This document shows positions 17,369-25,972 of a stretch of 64,000 bases of DNA, piece by piece. Numbering within the stretch: position 1 is the stretch's first letter; every line of letters starts with the position of its first letter. The translations under genes and the position numbers were made by a program. The DNA is taken from contig NZ_FQVC01000007.1 in the NCBI RefSeq assembly GCF_900128975.1, forward strand, positions 62,001 through 126,000, given 5' to 3'. The DNA comes from Devosia limi DSM 17137. GTDB taxonomy: Bacteria; Pseudomonadota; Alphaproteobacteria; Rhizobiales; Devosiaceae. Under the pieces are notes generated by a model, which was not told the origin of the DNA, made no database searches, and was given only the letters and a program-made list of their open reading frames with translations.

Positions 17369-19861
17369 TCATGGCCTGTCGCGCCCGCTCAGGGCCTCTT
17401 TCATCAATTCATCGGCAGCATCAGCCATAGCCGATTCGCGGCCCTCCCCGAAAATCGGCTCCTTGCCGATATCGAGCATGACCGGGACGGCGAGCGGGGA
17501 AATGCGCTCGAGCGGCTTGTGGACGATATGCGAACGGATGCGCGCCAGCATCTGGCCGAGCCGTTCGATATCGAGCAGGCCGCGCGCAGCATCGCGGCGG
17601 GTGGCCTGAATCAGGATGTGATCGGGCTCGTGCTGGTAGAGCACGTCATAGATCAGATCGGAGCTCATGGTGATCTGGCGGCCGGTCTTTTCCTTGCCGG
17701 GATGGCGGCGCTCGATCAGTCCGGAAATGATGGCGCAGTTGCGGAAAGTGCGTTTCATCAGCGCCGATTCATCGAGCCAGGCTTCGAGATCATCGCCCAG
17801 CATGTCTTCGGAGAACAGGTCATCGAGCGACAGCCGGCCGGTGCGGATCAGCGCCGAGAGATCACCCAGCCCCCAGATGGCCAGGGCATATTCGGAGGCG
17901 ACAAAGCCCAGTGGCCGGGCGCGGGCGCGTTCGAGGCGGCGCGTGAGCAGCATGCCCAGGGTCTGGTGAGCAAGGCGCCCCTCGAAGGGATAGCAGACCA
18001 GATAATTCTGCGTGCCGCGCGGAAAAGTTTCGACAAGCAGGCTATCGCGGGCGGGCAGCTCGGAAGCGAATTGCTGCAGGCGCAGCCAGTCGCTGACCTG
18101 ATTGGGCAGGCGCGACCAGCTCTCGGGACTATCGAGCATGGTGCGGACGCGGCTGGCCAGATAGGTCGAGAGCGGGAACTTGCCGCCCATATACGACGGA
18201 ATCTTGGGATTGGTGGCCACGGCGCGGCTGACAAAGGCCTCGTTGTCGCGCATGCCCTCGAAGGCGACGATTTCGCCGCCGAACATGAAGGTATCGCCGG
18301 GGATCAGCGTGCCGAAGAAATATTCCTCCATTTCGCCGAGCACCCGCCCCCCGCGACCGATGGGACCGGAGGTCTGGCCTTGCTTGAAGCCGCGGCCGCG
18401 CACCAGACGCACCTTGACCATGGGCTCTTCGATTATGGTGCCGACATTGAGCCGGTATTGCTGGGCAACTTGCGGATTGGCGATGCGCCAGGTGCCTTCG
18501 GGCGTGAGGCGCAGGCGGGCATAGCGTTCATAGGCGCGCAGGGCATAGCCACCGGTGGCGACGAAATCGAGCACCCGGTCAAACTGGGAGCGCGGCAGAT
18601 CGTGATAGGGCCAGGCGCGGCGGATTTCGGCAAACAGCGCATCGGCATGGAACGGGGCTGAACAGGCCATGCCCAGAATATGCTGGGCCAGCACGTCATA
18701 GCCGCCAGAGACCGGGTCCTCACTATCCTGATGGTTTTCCTCGACTGCTTCGAGCGCGGCTTCGCATTCGAGCACTTCGAAGCGATTGGAGGGCACGAGC
18801 ATGGCCTTGGACGGCTCATCGAGCCGGTGATTGGCCCGGCCGATGCGCTGCAACATGCGCGAGGACCCCTTGGGTGCGCCGACCTGGACGACCAGATCGA
18901 CATCGCCCCAGTCGATGCCCAGATCCAGGGTCGAGGTGCACACGACGGCGCGCAGTGCGCCCGAAACCATGGCGCTTTCGACCTTGCGGCGCTGCTCGAC
19001 CGAGAGCGAGCCGTGATGCAAAGCAATCGGCAGCATGTCGTCATTGATGGCCCACAGACCCTGGAACAGCATTTCGGCCTGGCTGCGGGTATTGACGAAG
19101 AGCAGCGTGGTCTTGTGTTCAAGAATGGTGTCGTAGAGGGCGCGGTGGGAGTAATTGGCCGAATGGCCGGCCCAGGGCAGGCGCTCATCGGTGGCAAGGA
19201 TGGACAGATGCGGCTGTGCTCCGCCCTGCGCGGTCAGGAGATGTGCTGCTGCATCGGGGACCGGAGCGGCAATCCAGTCGCGCAGCAGATCGGGCCGGGC
19301 AACGGTGGCGCTCAATGCGGTGATACGCATGGCGGGGGCGATGAGGCCGAGCCGGGCAATGGCGAGGGACAGAAGCTCGCCGCGCTTGGAGGTAACCAGG
19401 GCGTGCAATTCATCGAGCACGATGCGCTTGAGCGAGCCGAACAGGCGCGGCGCATCGGGATGACTGAGTAGCAGCGCCATCTGTTCGGGCGTGGTCAGCA
19501 GGATCTGGGGCGGATCGACCCGCTGGCGGGCGCGGCGGCTGGCGGGCGTATCGCCGGTGCGGGTCTCGACCTTGATCCTGAGGCCCATCTCGCTGATCGG
19601 CGTGGTCAGATTGCGCGCCACGTCGACCGCCAGCGCCTTGAGGGGAGAAATGTAGAGGGTATGCAGGCCCTCGTAATCGCCATCGATCAGGTCGGTCAGG
19701 GTGGGCAGGAAGCCGGCCAGGGTCTTGCCGGCGCCGGTGGGGGCGATCAACAGAGCCGAAGCGCCCGCCTGCCAACTGGCCAGCACATCGAGCTGATGGG
19801 CGCGGGGCGCCCAGCCCTTGGACGCGAACCAGTCGGCGATGCGGGGTGGCAGGTCAGTCAA
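17369..19861 (-). CDS. Ligase-associated DNA damage response DEXH-box helicase (Lhr family)
   Basis: An 830-residue superfamily 2 helicase. Motifs in order: Q-type region APRAHQLDVLASWQAG, Walker A LIAPTGAGKTLAG, Walker B VLDELHALV, motif III LSATVA, and motif VI QRIGRANHR; the C-terminal half is the Lhr-core winged-helix/beta-barrel region. I set the start at the TTG at 19861 (protein start MTDLPPRIADWF) because homology begins there and a longer ATG would overlap the divergent gene's leader. It precedes pdeM on the same strand. It is expected to unwind or anneal strands in repair. The length matches the family. Confidence 0.9.
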   Translation of the reverse strand: MTDLPPRIADWFASKGWAPRAHQLDVLASWQAGASALLIAPTGAGKTLAGFLPTLTDLIDGDYEGLHTLYISPLKALAVDVARNLTTPISEMGLRIKVETRTGDTPASRRARQRVDPPQILLTTPEQMALLLSHPDAPRLFGSLKRIVLDELHALVTSKRGELLSLAIARLGLIAPAMRITALSATVARPDLLRDWIAAPVPDAAAHLLTAQGGAQPHLSILATDERLPWAGHSANYSHRALYDTILEHKTTLLFVNTRSQAEMLFQGLWAINDDMLPIALHHGSLSVEQRRKVESAMVSGALRAVVCTSTLDLGIDWGDVDLVVQVGAPKGSSRMLQRIGRANHRLDEPSKAMLVPSNRFEVLECEAALEAVEENHQDSEDPVSGGYDVLAQHILGMACSAPFHADALFAEIRRAWPYHDLPRSQFDRVLDFVATGGYALRAYERYARLRLTPEGTWRIANPQVAQQYRLNVGTIIEEPMVKVRLVRGRGFKQGQTSGPIGRGGRVLGEMEEYFFGTLIPGDTFMFGGEIVAFEGMRDNEAFVSRAVATNPKIPSYMGGKFPLSTYLASRVRTMLDSPESWSRLPNQVSDWLRLQQFASELPARDSLLVETFPRGTQNYLVCYPFEGRLAHQTLGMLLTRRLERARARPLGFVASEYALAIWGLGDLSALIRTGRLSLDDLFSEDMLGDDLEAWLDESALMKRTFRNCAIISGLIERRHPGKEKTGRQITMSSDLIYDVLYQHEPDHILIQATRRDAARGLLDIERLGQMLARIRSHIVHKPLERISPLAVPVMLDIGKEPIFGEGRESAMADAADELMKEALSGRDRP

Positions 19862-19956
19862 TCTGGGCTCCGGCAGAATCCGGCTGGGTCTTCTGCAAAT
19901 CGCAAAAGAGCCTATATGATCGCACAAGAACACAGAAGGCAGCGCGAGGTTCACTC

Positions 19957-20259
19957 ATGAGCAACGAGACGACACGTCCCGATCCCAAGCCCTCGGCGCT
20001 GGAGCGCATCATTGGCGACCGGCCCATGGCCGTGGTGGTGCGGCTTCTGGTGGTGTCACTGGTGGTCGGCTTCGTCATGTCTATGCTGGGGCTCAATGCC
20101 CAATCGCTGGTGGAGATGGCGGTTACGCTGTTCCGCGAGACGCTGCGCGATAGTGCCGGCGTCATCCGTGGGCTGGCCTTCTATGTGCTGACCGGCGCGG
20201 CCATCGTGGTGCCGATCTGGCTGGTGCTGCGCCTCACTTCGGCTGGCCGGCGGAAATGA
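19957..20259 (+). CDS. DUF6460 small membrane protein
   Basis: A 100-residue protein with a soluble N-terminal stretch (ERIIGDRPMAVVVRLLVVSL) and two hydrophobic helices (about 28-48 and 72-93), ending in VVPIWLVLRL. The arrangement matches the DUF6460 proteins of Hyphomicrobiales; function unknown. It is divergent from the helicase and its stop overlaps the next ATG by four bases, so it is likely co-translated with the kinase-like gene that follows. Confidence 0.75.
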   Translation: MSNETTRPDPKPSALERIIGDRPMAVVVRLLVVSLVVGFVMSMLGLNAQSLVEMAVTLFRETLRDSAGVIRGLAFYVLTGAAIVVPIWLVLRLTSAGRRK

Positions 20260-21038
20260 AGCCGGAACGCCTGAAGCTGACGCCGCAAGCCGCGCTGCAG
20301 CGCCTGGTGGCACATTGCCTCGATATGGAAAGCCGGGCCGAGGGGCGCATCGCCATCGGCATTGCCGGGGGTCCCGGCGCGGGGAAATCGAGGCTGGCGG
20401 CCGAACTGGTCACCATGCTCAATGCCAGCCATCCCGGCAGCGCCGCTTTGGTGCCGATGGATGGCTTTCACATGCGCCATGCCAAACTGGAAGCGCTGGG
20501 CACTGTTGATTTCAAGGGCGCGCCGCACACATTCGAGGGCGCTGAATTCGTCAGTTTCCTGCATCACCTCAAGACCGCCAATGCGCCGGTCAAGGGACCG
20601 GGCTATTCACGCAAGATCGAGGATGTGGTGGAGGATGCCTTCACCGTACCGGCCGAAGTGCGGGTGCTGATCGTCGAGGGCAATTATCTGTTGCTGACCG
20701 AGGGCCCCTGGGCCGGGATCAAGCCGCAGCTGGATTATGCCGTGTTCATCGACGTGCCCCGGGAAACGGTCAAGGCGCGGCTGCTGAAGCGCCATGCGGA
20801 AGAAGGGCTGTTCACCGAGGAGCGCAACCGGGCGCATATCGAGCGGACGGATCTGCCGAATTTCGACCTGGTGGCGGCATCGGCGCATCGCGCGGATGTG
20901 GTGATCGAGATGGTGGTGGCGAGGCGATGCCACGGGGCTGCCCGCGGACTTGATCCGCGGGTCACTGTCAGCGAGGTTCGTGTGCGGAGTGGTCCCCGGA
21001 TCAAGTCCGGGGACAGCGCCGTGGGGGATGAGCCTTAG
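20256..21038 (+). CDS. PanK/uridine-kinase-like P-loop kinase with repeat-derived C-terminus
   Basis: A 260-residue P-loop kinase of the pantothenate/uridine kinase-like superfamily. Walker A is GIAGGPGAGKSRLAAELV (about 30-47), followed by VPMDGFHMRHAKLEALG, the substrate region RKIEDVVEDAF, and VLIVEGNYLLL; this set is typical of the fructokinase-like FrcK/YggC group, whose substrates are often unknown. The last 30-odd residues (from about 20935) are encoded by a dispersed palindromic repeat, not by conserved kinase sequence. Start overlaps the DUF6460 stop (ATGA). Confidence 0.82.
   Translation: MKPERLKLTPQAALQRLVAHCLDMESRAEGRIAIGIAGGPGAGKSRLAAELVTMLNASHPGSAALVPMDGFHMRHAKLEALGTVDFKGAPHTFEGAEFVSFLHHLKTANAPVKGPGYSRKIEDVVEDAFTVPAEVRVLIVEGNYLLLTEGPWAGIKPQLDYAVFIDVPRETVKARLLKRHAEEGLFTEERNRAHIERTDLPNFDLVAASAHRADVVIEMVVARRCHGAARGLDPRVTVSEVRVRSGPRIKSGDSAVGDEP
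20937..21020. repeat. Two-hairpin dispersed repeat inside the kinase-like gene end
   Basis: Two palindromes in tandem (around CCGCGGACTTGATCCGCGG and CCCCGGATCAAGTCCGGGG) form an element similar in layout to the one at 29516-29605. It is translated as the C-terminal tail of the upstream kinase-like protein. Confidence 0.75.
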
Positions 21039-21050
21039 TGTCCTCCACAC

Positions 21051-21080
21051 CGTCATTGCCCGGCTTGTCCGGGCACTCCA
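21051..21080. repeat. Dispersed palindromic intergenic repeat, copy 2
   Basis: It matches the element at 10171-10200 at 29 of 30 bases (A to C in the right arm). It lies between the kinase-like gene and the MATE transporter gene. Confidence 0.8.
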
Positions 21081-21267
21081 TGGATTCGCGAGCTTCGTAG
21101 GCGGGTCGGGCTTGAGCACCCCCGGCCCCTGCCCTCAAACTTGGACGCGATCGAGCGCACTAGGCCATTCGGACCAGAACGCTTTTGCGCCTTCCGCCCA
21201 TCCGGCGTGGTGGCTAGAAGTTTGGGGCGGGTGACCGCGAACACCTCGATTCCTTTCCGAGCAGCAG

Positions 21268-22626
21268 ATGACCACCGATCCAGCAGCGGCGCGGCCGCAG
21301 TTTCCGTTTGAAGTGCGCCATGGCGATGTCTGGAAGATCGCCCTGCCCGCTTCGCTGGCATTCATCACCGAGCCGATCGTCGGACTGGTCGATATCACCG
21401 TCATCGGGCGGCTGGGAGATGCCGGCCTATTGGGTGGGCTGGTGCTGGGCGCGCTGGTTTTCGACGTCATTTTCTCGATGGCCTATTTCCTGCGCATCGG
21501 CACGGCCGGGCTGACGGCGCAGGCGGTGGGGTCGCGCGATCCGCGCGATGGGCTGCTGCATGTCGCGCGGGCACTGGTGCTGGGCCTGGCTATCGGCATC
21601 GCCATGATCGTGCTGGCCTGGCCGATGCTATGGGCCGCCAATCGGCTGCTGGGCGCCGAGGGCGGCGTAGCGGCGGCGCTGGCGGATTATTTCAATTTCC
21701 GCATCTGGTCGGCGCCGTTCGTGCTGATCAATTACGCGCTGCTGGGCTGGTTCTATGGGCGTGCGGCGGCCACGACCGGGATGATGCTGCAGATGCTGCT
21801 GCATGGCATAAACATCATTGCCAGCATCTGGTTCGTCTATGGGCTGGGCTGGGGTGTGCCCGGCGCGGCGCTGGGCACTGTGCTGGGACAGGTGGTGGCG
21901 GCGTTGCTGGGGCTGGCGCTGTTCACCCGCCATTATGGCGGGCTGGGGGCGATCCTGCGGGCAATTGCGCCGGGGGAATTGCTCGATCCCCATGCGGTGC
22001 AGCGCATGCTCGGACTGAGCCGCGACCTGATGATCCGCTCGATGGCGCTGATGGGCGCCTATGCCTGGTTTGCGGCGCAGGGATCGCGGATGGGCGAGGT
22101 CGCGCTATCGGCCAATGCAATCCTGCTCAATCTGCTGATGGTGGTCGGCTTTTTCCTCGATGGCATTGCGCAGGCGGCCGAGCAACTGAGCGGCAAGGCA
22201 GTGGGCGCCAATTGGCGACCGGCCTTCGACCGGGCCTATGGTCTGAGCTTCCAATGGGGACTGATCATTGCAGTGGGGCTGGGCATTGGCTGGTATTTTG
22301 CCGGCGGGGCGGTCATCGGCTTCATGACCACCAATGGGGAGGTGCATGCCCATGCCATGACCTATCTGCCGATCGCAGCGCTCTGTGCGCTGACGTTCAT
22401 GCCGGCCTTTGTCTATGATGGCATTCTGGTCGGCACCACGCTCAATGTCGTGATGCGCAACGGCATGGTGGTGTCGCTGCTGGTGTTCCTGCTTGCCGCC
22501 TTCATTCTGCAGCCGCAATTTGGCAATTGGGGCCTGTGGGCAGCGTTGCATGTGTGGTTTCTGGCGCGGGGCGGCATCTATTGGTGGGCGCTGGAGCGCC
22601 GGCGCGGCGGGCTGTTTACCGCCTAG
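21268..22626 (+). CDS. MATE-family efflux transporter
   Basis: A 452-residue multidrug and toxin extrusion transporter with about twelve membrane helices in two homologous halves. The N-terminal signature IALPASLAFITEPIVGLVDI with the Asp in the first helix and ITVIGRLGDAGLLGG is characteristic of the DinF-like branch. It would export cationic compounds in exchange for protons or sodium. Its 3' end overlaps the end of the convergent sigma-factor gene by 11 bases. No regulator is adjacent. Confidence 0.9.
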   Translation: MTTDPAAARPQFPFEVRHGDVWKIALPASLAFITEPIVGLVDITVIGRLGDAGLLGGLVLGALVFDVIFSMAYFLRIGTAGLTAQAVGSRDPRDGLLHVARALVLGLAIGIAMIVLAWPMLWAANRLLGAEGGVAAALADYFNFRIWSAPFVLINYALLGWFYGRAAATTGMMLQMLLHGINIIASIWFVYGLGWGVPGAALGTVLGQVVAALLGLALFTRHYGGLGAILRAIAPGELLDPHAVQRMLGLSRDLMIRSMALMGAYAWFAAQGSRMGEVALSANAILLNLLMVVGFFLDGIAQAAEQLSGKAVGANWRPAFDRAYGLSFQWGLIIAVGLGIGWYFAGGAVIGFMTTNGEVHAHAMTYLPIAALCALTFMPAFVYDGILVGTTLNVVMRNGMVVSLLVFLLAAFILQPQFGNWGLWAALHVWFLARGGIYWWALERRRGGLFTA

Positions 22627-23857
22627 AGAGCGCATCCAGCCGCTTTTGCAGGAAGCGGCGCTCGGGCGCCTGCCGGGTCAGTTCCAGCGCCAGCCGATAG
22701 GCCGCGGCGGCCTCATCGGGGCGGTTGAGCCGGGCAAGGAAATCGGCGCGCGTCGCATGGGCCAGGTGGTAATCATCCAGGTCGCCACTGGCGAGAATGG
22801 CATCGGCCAGCGCGAGGCCAGCTTGCGGCCCATCGCGCATGCCGACGGCGACGGCGCGATTGAGCGCGATGATATCGGAGGGCTCCAGCCGCAGCAGCAG
22901 ATCGTAGTAGAGCACGATCTGGGCCCAGTTGGTGGCGGCGCTATTGGGGCTCTGGCTATGGGCGGCGGCGATGGCAGCCTGCAGCGAATAGGCGCCGATC
23001 CGGCGGTCGCGGATGGCGCGCTGCACCAGGGCGGCGCCCTCGGCGATCTGGGCATGGTGCCAGCGGCTGCGGTCCTGCTCGGTCAGCGGCACCAGATCGC
23101 CTGACGCATCGAGGCGGGCCGGACGGCGGGCATCATTGAGCAGCATCAGCGCCAGGAGGCCAAAGGCTTCGGGTTCATCGACCAGCCCGACCAGCAGGCG
23201 GCAGAGGCGAATGGCCTCGGCGCAGAGATCGGCGCGGATGGCAGTGTCGCCCTGCCCCGCGGAATAGCCGGCATTGAAGATCAGATAGAGCACCTGCAGC
23301 ACGGCTTCGATGCGGTCGGGCAAGTCGGCGGGCTCGGGGACGGTATAGGGAATACCGGCGTCGCGAATCTTGGCTTTGGCGCGGACGATGCGCTGGGCGA
23401 TGGTGGCTGATGGCACGAGGTAAGCGGCGGCGATATCCTCGGTGGTCAGCCCGGCGATTTCGCGCAGGGTCAGCGCCACCTGCGCATCGGGCGACAGTGC
23501 GGGGTGGCAGCAGGTGAAGATTAGCCGCAGCTGGTCATCGGCGATGGCGGGGGTGTCGGTATCGTCGGGCAGAGTGGCGAGTTCGAGCTGCTGGACCAGC
23601 TGGGCGGAGACAGCATCAAAGCGGACGTCGCGGCGGATGCGGTCGATGGCCTTGAAGCGCCCGGCCGATACCAGCCAGGCGCGCGGATTGGCGGGAATGC
23701 CCTGCCGCGGCCATTGGTCGAGCGCGGCGATGGCGGCATCATGCAGTGCCTCTTCGGCGCGATCAAAGCCATCGAGCAGGCGGATCAAGGTGGCGAGGAC
23801 GCGGGGCGCTTCGGCGCGGTAGATCGCCTCGATGCGCGCCGTCGCGTTCTCTGGCAT
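22616..23857 (-). CDS. ECF42-group RNA polymerase sigma factor
   Basis: A 413-residue extracytoplasmic-function sigma factor with a large C-terminal extension. Region 2 is at about 5-75 (EAPRVLATLIRLLDGFDRAE), followed by the ECF42 hallmark LIFTCCHPALSPDAQVAL and region 4 (LTTEDIAAAYLVPSATIAQR). Residues 180-410 are helical and TPR-like, including VLYLIFNAGYSAGQGD. ECF42 factors have no anti-sigma factor; the extension is thought to regulate them. The DGPF/YciI gene two bases upstream is the usual ECF42 neighbour and target. Confidence 0.92.
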   Translation of the reverse strand: MPENATARIEAIYRAEAPRVLATLIRLLDGFDRAEEALHDAAIAALDQWPRQGIPANPRAWLVSAGRFKAIDRIRRDVRFDAVSAQLVQQLELATLPDDTDTPAIADDQLRLIFTCCHPALSPDAQVALTLREIAGLTTEDIAAAYLVPSATIAQRIVRAKAKIRDAGIPYTVPEPADLPDRIEAVLQVLYLIFNAGYSAGQGDTAIRADLCAEAIRLCRLLVGLVDEPEAFGLLALMLLNDARRPARLDASGDLVPLTEQDRSRWHHAQIAEGAALVQRAIRDRRIGAYSLQAAIAAAHSQSPNSAATNWAQIVLYYDLLLRLEPSDIIALNRAVAVGMRDGPQAGLALADAILASGDLDDYHLAHATRADFLARLNRPDEAAAAYRLALELTRQAPERRFLQKRLDALSRR

Positions 23858-23859
23858 GC

Positions 23860-24207
23860 CTAGAATTCCATCACCGGGCGCACCTCGACCGAGCCGATCC
23901 GGGCCAGCGGAATATTGGCGCCGATGCGCATGGCCTCATTGAGATCGGCGGCCTCGATCAGAATGAAGCCAGCGACCTGCTCCTTGAGCTCGGCAAAGGG
24001 GCCATCGGTGGCCGACATCTTGCCATTGCGCATACGCACGGTGGTGGCGGTATCGGGCGATTGCAGGGCTTCGGCATGGACATAGTGGCCGAGGCGCTGC
24101 AACTCGCGATCATATTCGGCTGACTCGCGCACCAGTCGCTCCCATTCGGCAGGTGGCATGGTGTTGATTTGCTTGCCGTCAAAACAGACCAGGCACAGAT
24201 ATCGCAT
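23860..24207 (-). CDS. DGPF-motif YciI-family protein, ECF42 partner
   Basis: A 115-residue protein of the YCII/DGPF family. It shows the N-terminal MRYLCLVCFDG strand and the DGPFAELKEQVAGFILIEA motif. Members are small ferredoxin-like-fold proteins of unknown activity that are nearly always next to ECF42 sigma factors. GGAGGAACC precedes the ATG at 24207; the frame continues upstream into a dispersed repeat and that part is not coding. Only two bases separate it from the sigma-factor gene, so both form one transcript. Confidence 0.88.
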   Translation of the reverse strand: MRYLCLVCFDGKQINTMPPAEWERLVRESAEYDRELQRLGHYVHAEALQSPDTATTVRMRNGKMSATDGPFAELKEQVAGFILIEAADLNEAMRIGANIPLARIGSVEVRPVMEF

Positions 24208-24295
24208 TTCCGGTTCCTCCAGGTGAACGGTGACGCGAGATAGTCGAGCGGGCAATCGGGAAATCGACAGGTCTGGGATTTTTTGTTTGGGGGGT

Positions 24296-24440
24296 GTCAC
24301 GGATCCAGCGCAGGCGGGAATCCAGTCGCTCTCCTCCATCCGCCTCCACCGGGCTGCCCAGGGGCTTGTGTGGTGGATGTTGAGGGATGGAGTTCAGGGC
24401 AAGCAAGAATGGATTCCCGCCTACGCGGGAATGGACCTGG
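24296..24440. repeat. Dispersed repeat with inverted GGGAATCC/GGATTCCC copies
   Basis: The stretch holds GCAGGCGGGAATCCAG near its left end and ATGGATTCCCGCCTACGCGG near its right end, the latter itself palindromic. This is the common 'uncorrected-origin' intergenic repeat type found in many proteobacteria. It lies between the DGPF gene and pyrD. Confidence 0.65.
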
Positions 24441-24459
24441 GGAAGTGGGCGCGCCGAAC

Positions 24460-25569
24460 CTAGAGGCTGACCTTGCCGGCGGCCCAGTCGGAGGTCTTCG
24501 TGGCGACGAGCTGGCTGATATTGGTCTTGCCTTCGGCCCGCACGGCGGCGACGAGGCCGCGCTTGATGCGGTCGAGCATGTCGAGGCCGCCAAAGACCAT
24601 GGCCGAATAGAGCTGGACGGCATCGGCGCCGGCTTCGAACTTGGCCAGCGCGCTCTGGGGCGAGTGGATGCCGCCGACGCCGACGATGGGCAGGCGGCCG
24701 ACACGCAGGCGCATCTGGGCCAGGCGCTGGGTAGAGAGATTGAACAGCGGCTTGCCCGAGAGGCCACCGGCCTCGCCCGCATTGGTCATGCCCGAAACCG
24801 GGTCGCGGCCAATGGTGGTGTTGGAAACGATAAGGCCATCGAGATCGGTTGCCAGGACCACCTTGGCGATGGCATCGAGCGCAGTCTCGTCCAGATCGGG
24901 CGCGATCTTGAGCAGGACCGGGACGCGGGTCCTGGCCTTGGCGCGGGCGGCCAGCACTTCGCCCAGCAGGCGCTGCAGCGCCTCATCGGTCTGCAGATTG
25001 CGCAGGCCAGGCGTATTGGGCGAGGAAATGTTGACGGTCAGATAATCGGCCAGATCGGCAAAGCGCTGCACGCCCAGCACATAGTCGGCGACGAAGTCCT
25101 CGCTGTCCTTGTTGGCGCCGATATTGACGCCCAGGGCGGCGGGAACGCGCAGGCCCTTGAGGCGGGCAAAGGCGGCGTCATGGCCCTCATTGTTGAAGCC
25201 CATGCGGTTGATGACGCCTTCGGCTTCGGGCACGCGGAACAGGCGCGGCTTGGGGTTACCGGCCTGGGGGCGCGGGGTGACGGTGCCGATCTCGACCATG
25301 CCAAAGCCCATCAGCGCCAGCGGGCGCGGCACTTCGGCATTCTTGTCGAAACCGGCGGCCATGCCGATGGGGTTCCTAAGGTCGAGACCGCACAGCGTGG
25401 TGCGCAGTTCGGCCGCATCGGGCTGGCTTTGTTCGGGTGCCAGGCCCATCCGCAGCGCAGTGATGGTGGCGCCATGGGCGGTTTCGGGATCCATCTTGAG
25501 CAGCGCCTCGCGGCTCAGATTCTGCAGGGCCGGCAGGCGCAGCAGCGGGGAAAGCGCAGAAAAGATCAT
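24460..25569 (-). CDS. pyrD: Dihydroorotate dehydrogenase (quinone), class 2
   Basis: A 369-residue membrane-associated FMN enzyme that oxidises dihydroorotate to orotate in pyrimidine synthesis and passes electrons to quinone. Class 2 features are the N-terminal amphipathic helix region (LSPLLRLPALQNLSREALLK), NPIGMAAGFDKNAEVP, the GTVTPRPQAGNPKPRLFRVP loop, VNISSPNTPGLRNLQ with the catalytic Ser region, and GGLSGKPLF. The start overlaps the end of the broken DUF952 frame by ATGA, the usual operon layout for this pair. Confidence 0.95.
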   Translation of the reverse strand: MIFSALSPLLRLPALQNLSREALLKMDPETAHGATITALRMGLAPEQSQPDAAELRTTLCGLDLRNPIGMAAGFDKNAEVPRPLALMGFGMVEIGTVTPRPQAGNPKPRLFRVPEAEGVINRMGFNNEGHDAAFARLKGLRVPAALGVNIGANKDSEDFVADYVLGVQRFADLADYLTVNISSPNTPGLRNLQTDEALQRLLGEVLAARAKARTRVPVLLKIAPDLDETALDAIAKVVLATDLDGLIVSNTTIGRDPVSGMTNAGEAGGLSGKPLFNLSTQRLAQMRLRVGRLPIVGVGGIHSPQSALAKFEAGADAVQLYSAMVFGGLDMLDRIKRGLVAAVRAEGKTNISQLVATKTSDWAAGKVSL

Positions 25570-25846
25570 CGAACGGCCTCGGGCAAGGTGCAGCTGCCAT
25601 CGGCGGCGACGCTGATGGGCGCCTCCCAGGCAATGGCGGAAAGGGGGAGCGCGGCATAGAGATGGGGAAAGAGCACCCCGCCCCGCGATGGTTCCCAGAC
25701 CAGCTTGTCACCGAGATCGGCGGATCGCACGGCCAGCAGCAGCAGATCGGACTGCCCGGCAAAATGCCGGCAAAGCTGGCCTGCTGGCGGGCCGGGGCGA
25801 AGGCAGCGGCGGTGGTGATCTTGTAGATATGGTCGGGTGCGCTCAT
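25566..25846 (-). pseudogene. DUF952 gene broken by an internal deletion and frameshift
   Basis: The first 27 codons (MSAPDHIYKITTAAAF...) match the start of DUF952 proteins. The remainder of the family (GQSDLLLLAVRSADLGDKLV, WEPSRGGVLFPHLY, then ALPLSAIAWEAP) is present but in another frame, ending at the TGA that overlaps pyrD. The conserved central motif with the glycine-rich IHFST segment is missing. TTTGCCGG is repeated just at the junction, which suggests a deletion between short direct repeats with loss of frame. The protein cannot be made intact. Confidence 0.8.
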
Positions 25847-25972
25847 GGGCGCGAACCTAGTTGCGCCGCCCCAGCTCCGCAAGCGGGGCGATGCTCTTTA
25901 CAATGACCTCGCAGCCTCCTATCAATAGGACAACATTCCGTTAATGAGACTCGTTTCCTGTCGGGTTGAGCC

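Noticed and set aside
20937..21080. Closely spaced repeats considered as a CRISPR array
   Set aside because: The units are different palindromes without regular spacing or unique spacers; they are dispersed intergenic repeats.
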